From: Novacetimonas pomaceti
Lineage (GTDB): Bacteria > Pseudomonadota > Alphaproteobacteria > Acetobacterales > Acetobacteraceae
Reading direction: 5' to 3'
NCBI RefSeq assembly: GCF_003207955.1
Contig: NZ_NOXG01000009.1
Span: 1 to 64,000, forward strand
DNA length: 64,000 nt
Shown: positions 63,782-64,000 of the stretch, one piece after another
Layout: each line of letters opens with the position of its first letter
How positions within the stretch are numbered: position 1 is the first letter of the stretch
The notes under the pieces: model-generated
Database searches by the model: none
The model's input: only the letters and a program-made list of their open reading frames with translations
What the model was told of the DNA's origin: nothing
Translations under genes and position numbers: made by a program

Positions 63782-64000
63782 ATGAACGGCGCCCAGTCAC
63801 GGTCCCGCTTTCCCCTCCTGCCGGGTCTGGCCAATGGCGTGGCGACCGGCGCATGCTGGGGAAGCGTTTTCGTGGCGCCCGCCATGGTGCCGGATTTCAC
63901 GCCGCTGCAACTTTCCACGGCCCGCTATATTGCCTATGGGGCCATTTCAGTCCTTCTCGTCCTGCCACGCTGGCGGCAGATTCATTCACGGATTGCCCCG
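63782..64000 (+). CDS. EamA/DMT-family transporter, N-terminal part only
   Basis: A frame beginning at ATG 63782 (AAGGA six bases upstream) runs to the window edge, giving 73 residues: a short polar N-terminus, then LPGLANGVATGACWGSVFVAPAMVP and TARYIAYGAISVLLVLP. These are the first two helices of a drug/metabolite transporter (EamA) with its typical GxxWG opening. The gene continues beyond the window. Confidence 0.7.
   Translation, partial: MNGAQSRSRFPLLPGLANGVATGACWGSVFVAPAMVPDFTPLQLSTARYIAYGAISVLLVLPRWRQIHSRIAP

Noticed and set aside
1..64000. tRNA, rRNA, CRISPR arrays and complete insertion sequences
   Set aside because: No cloverleaf-like or CCA-ending segments, no regular direct repeats with spacers, and no transposase-like protein were recognised by eye. 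A dedicated scan could still find short RNA genes.

Overview
The window is GC-rich alphaproteobacterial chromosome and most likely comes from an acetic acid bacterium of the Acetobacteraceae, with a Komagataeibacter/Gluconacetobacter-like character. This rests on gene content: a pyruvate decarboxylase next to a quinone-linked D-lactate dehydrogenase and an OprB porin, a three-subunit FAD/cytochrome c sugar(-alcohol) dehydrogenase of the periplasmic oxidative type, a Wzx/Wzy exopolysaccharide locus, several TonB receptors, and AT-rich palindromic repeats dispersed between genes. No species can be fixed from the sequence alone.

Layout. 0-1.3 kb: a NodT-type outer-membrane efflux protein that has lost its N-terminus at an AT-rich junction. 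1.4-9.4 kb: a DUF3311 + sodium:solute symporter pair behind a 17-bp palindrome, a small membrane protein, a cold-shock protein, WrbA + YceI, a large MscS channel and a small WYL-like protein. 9.6-15.2 kb: a metal-themed patch (DUF2946-like protein, TonB receptor, SCO1) followed by a membrane-anchored unknown and a VanX-type dipeptidase. 15.4-21.8 kb: 2-hydroxyacid dehydrogenase, FUSC exporter, YciA thioesterase, second TonB receptor.

22.0-40.5 kb is an exopolysaccharide locus built around a divergent control region at 27.65-28.03 kb. The minus-strand arm holds an outer-membrane beta-barrel, a Wza/GumB-like export lipoprotein, a GT4 transferase, a Wzy-type polymerase and a PAP2 phosphatase. 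The plus-strand arm holds a GumD-like initiating phosphotransferase, a Wzc-like copolymerase/tyrosine kinase, a GT4, a small secreted protein, a GT4-GT2 fusion, a GT2, a GalE epimerase and a Wzx flippase, with an acyltransferase inserted on the opposite strand. Together they could make a polyprenyl-linked repeat unit, acylate it, flip it, polymerise it and export it. The parts resemble the xanthan/acetan pathway but the order and the fusion are not ones I recognise.

40.5-53.2 kb: TauE/SafE and MFS transporters, then a lactate-to-acetaldehyde module (oprB-dld divergent from pdc), an AtzH-like protein and the three-subunit FAD dehydrogenase (Tat-exported small subunit, GMC large subunit, triheme cytochrome c). 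53.2-64 kb: a composite palindromic repeat, a Gln-rich exported protein, a DOPA-dioxygenase-like protein, a glucoamylase-like exported protein, an Lrp regulator divergent from a saccharopine-dehydrogenase-like protein, another 2-hydroxyacid dehydrogenase, an orphan Eco57I-type DNA methyltransferase that appears to lack its N-terminal region, an aldo/keto reductase, and the start of an EamA-type transporter cut by the window edge. No tRNA, rRNA, CRISPR array, transposase or prophage gene was seen.
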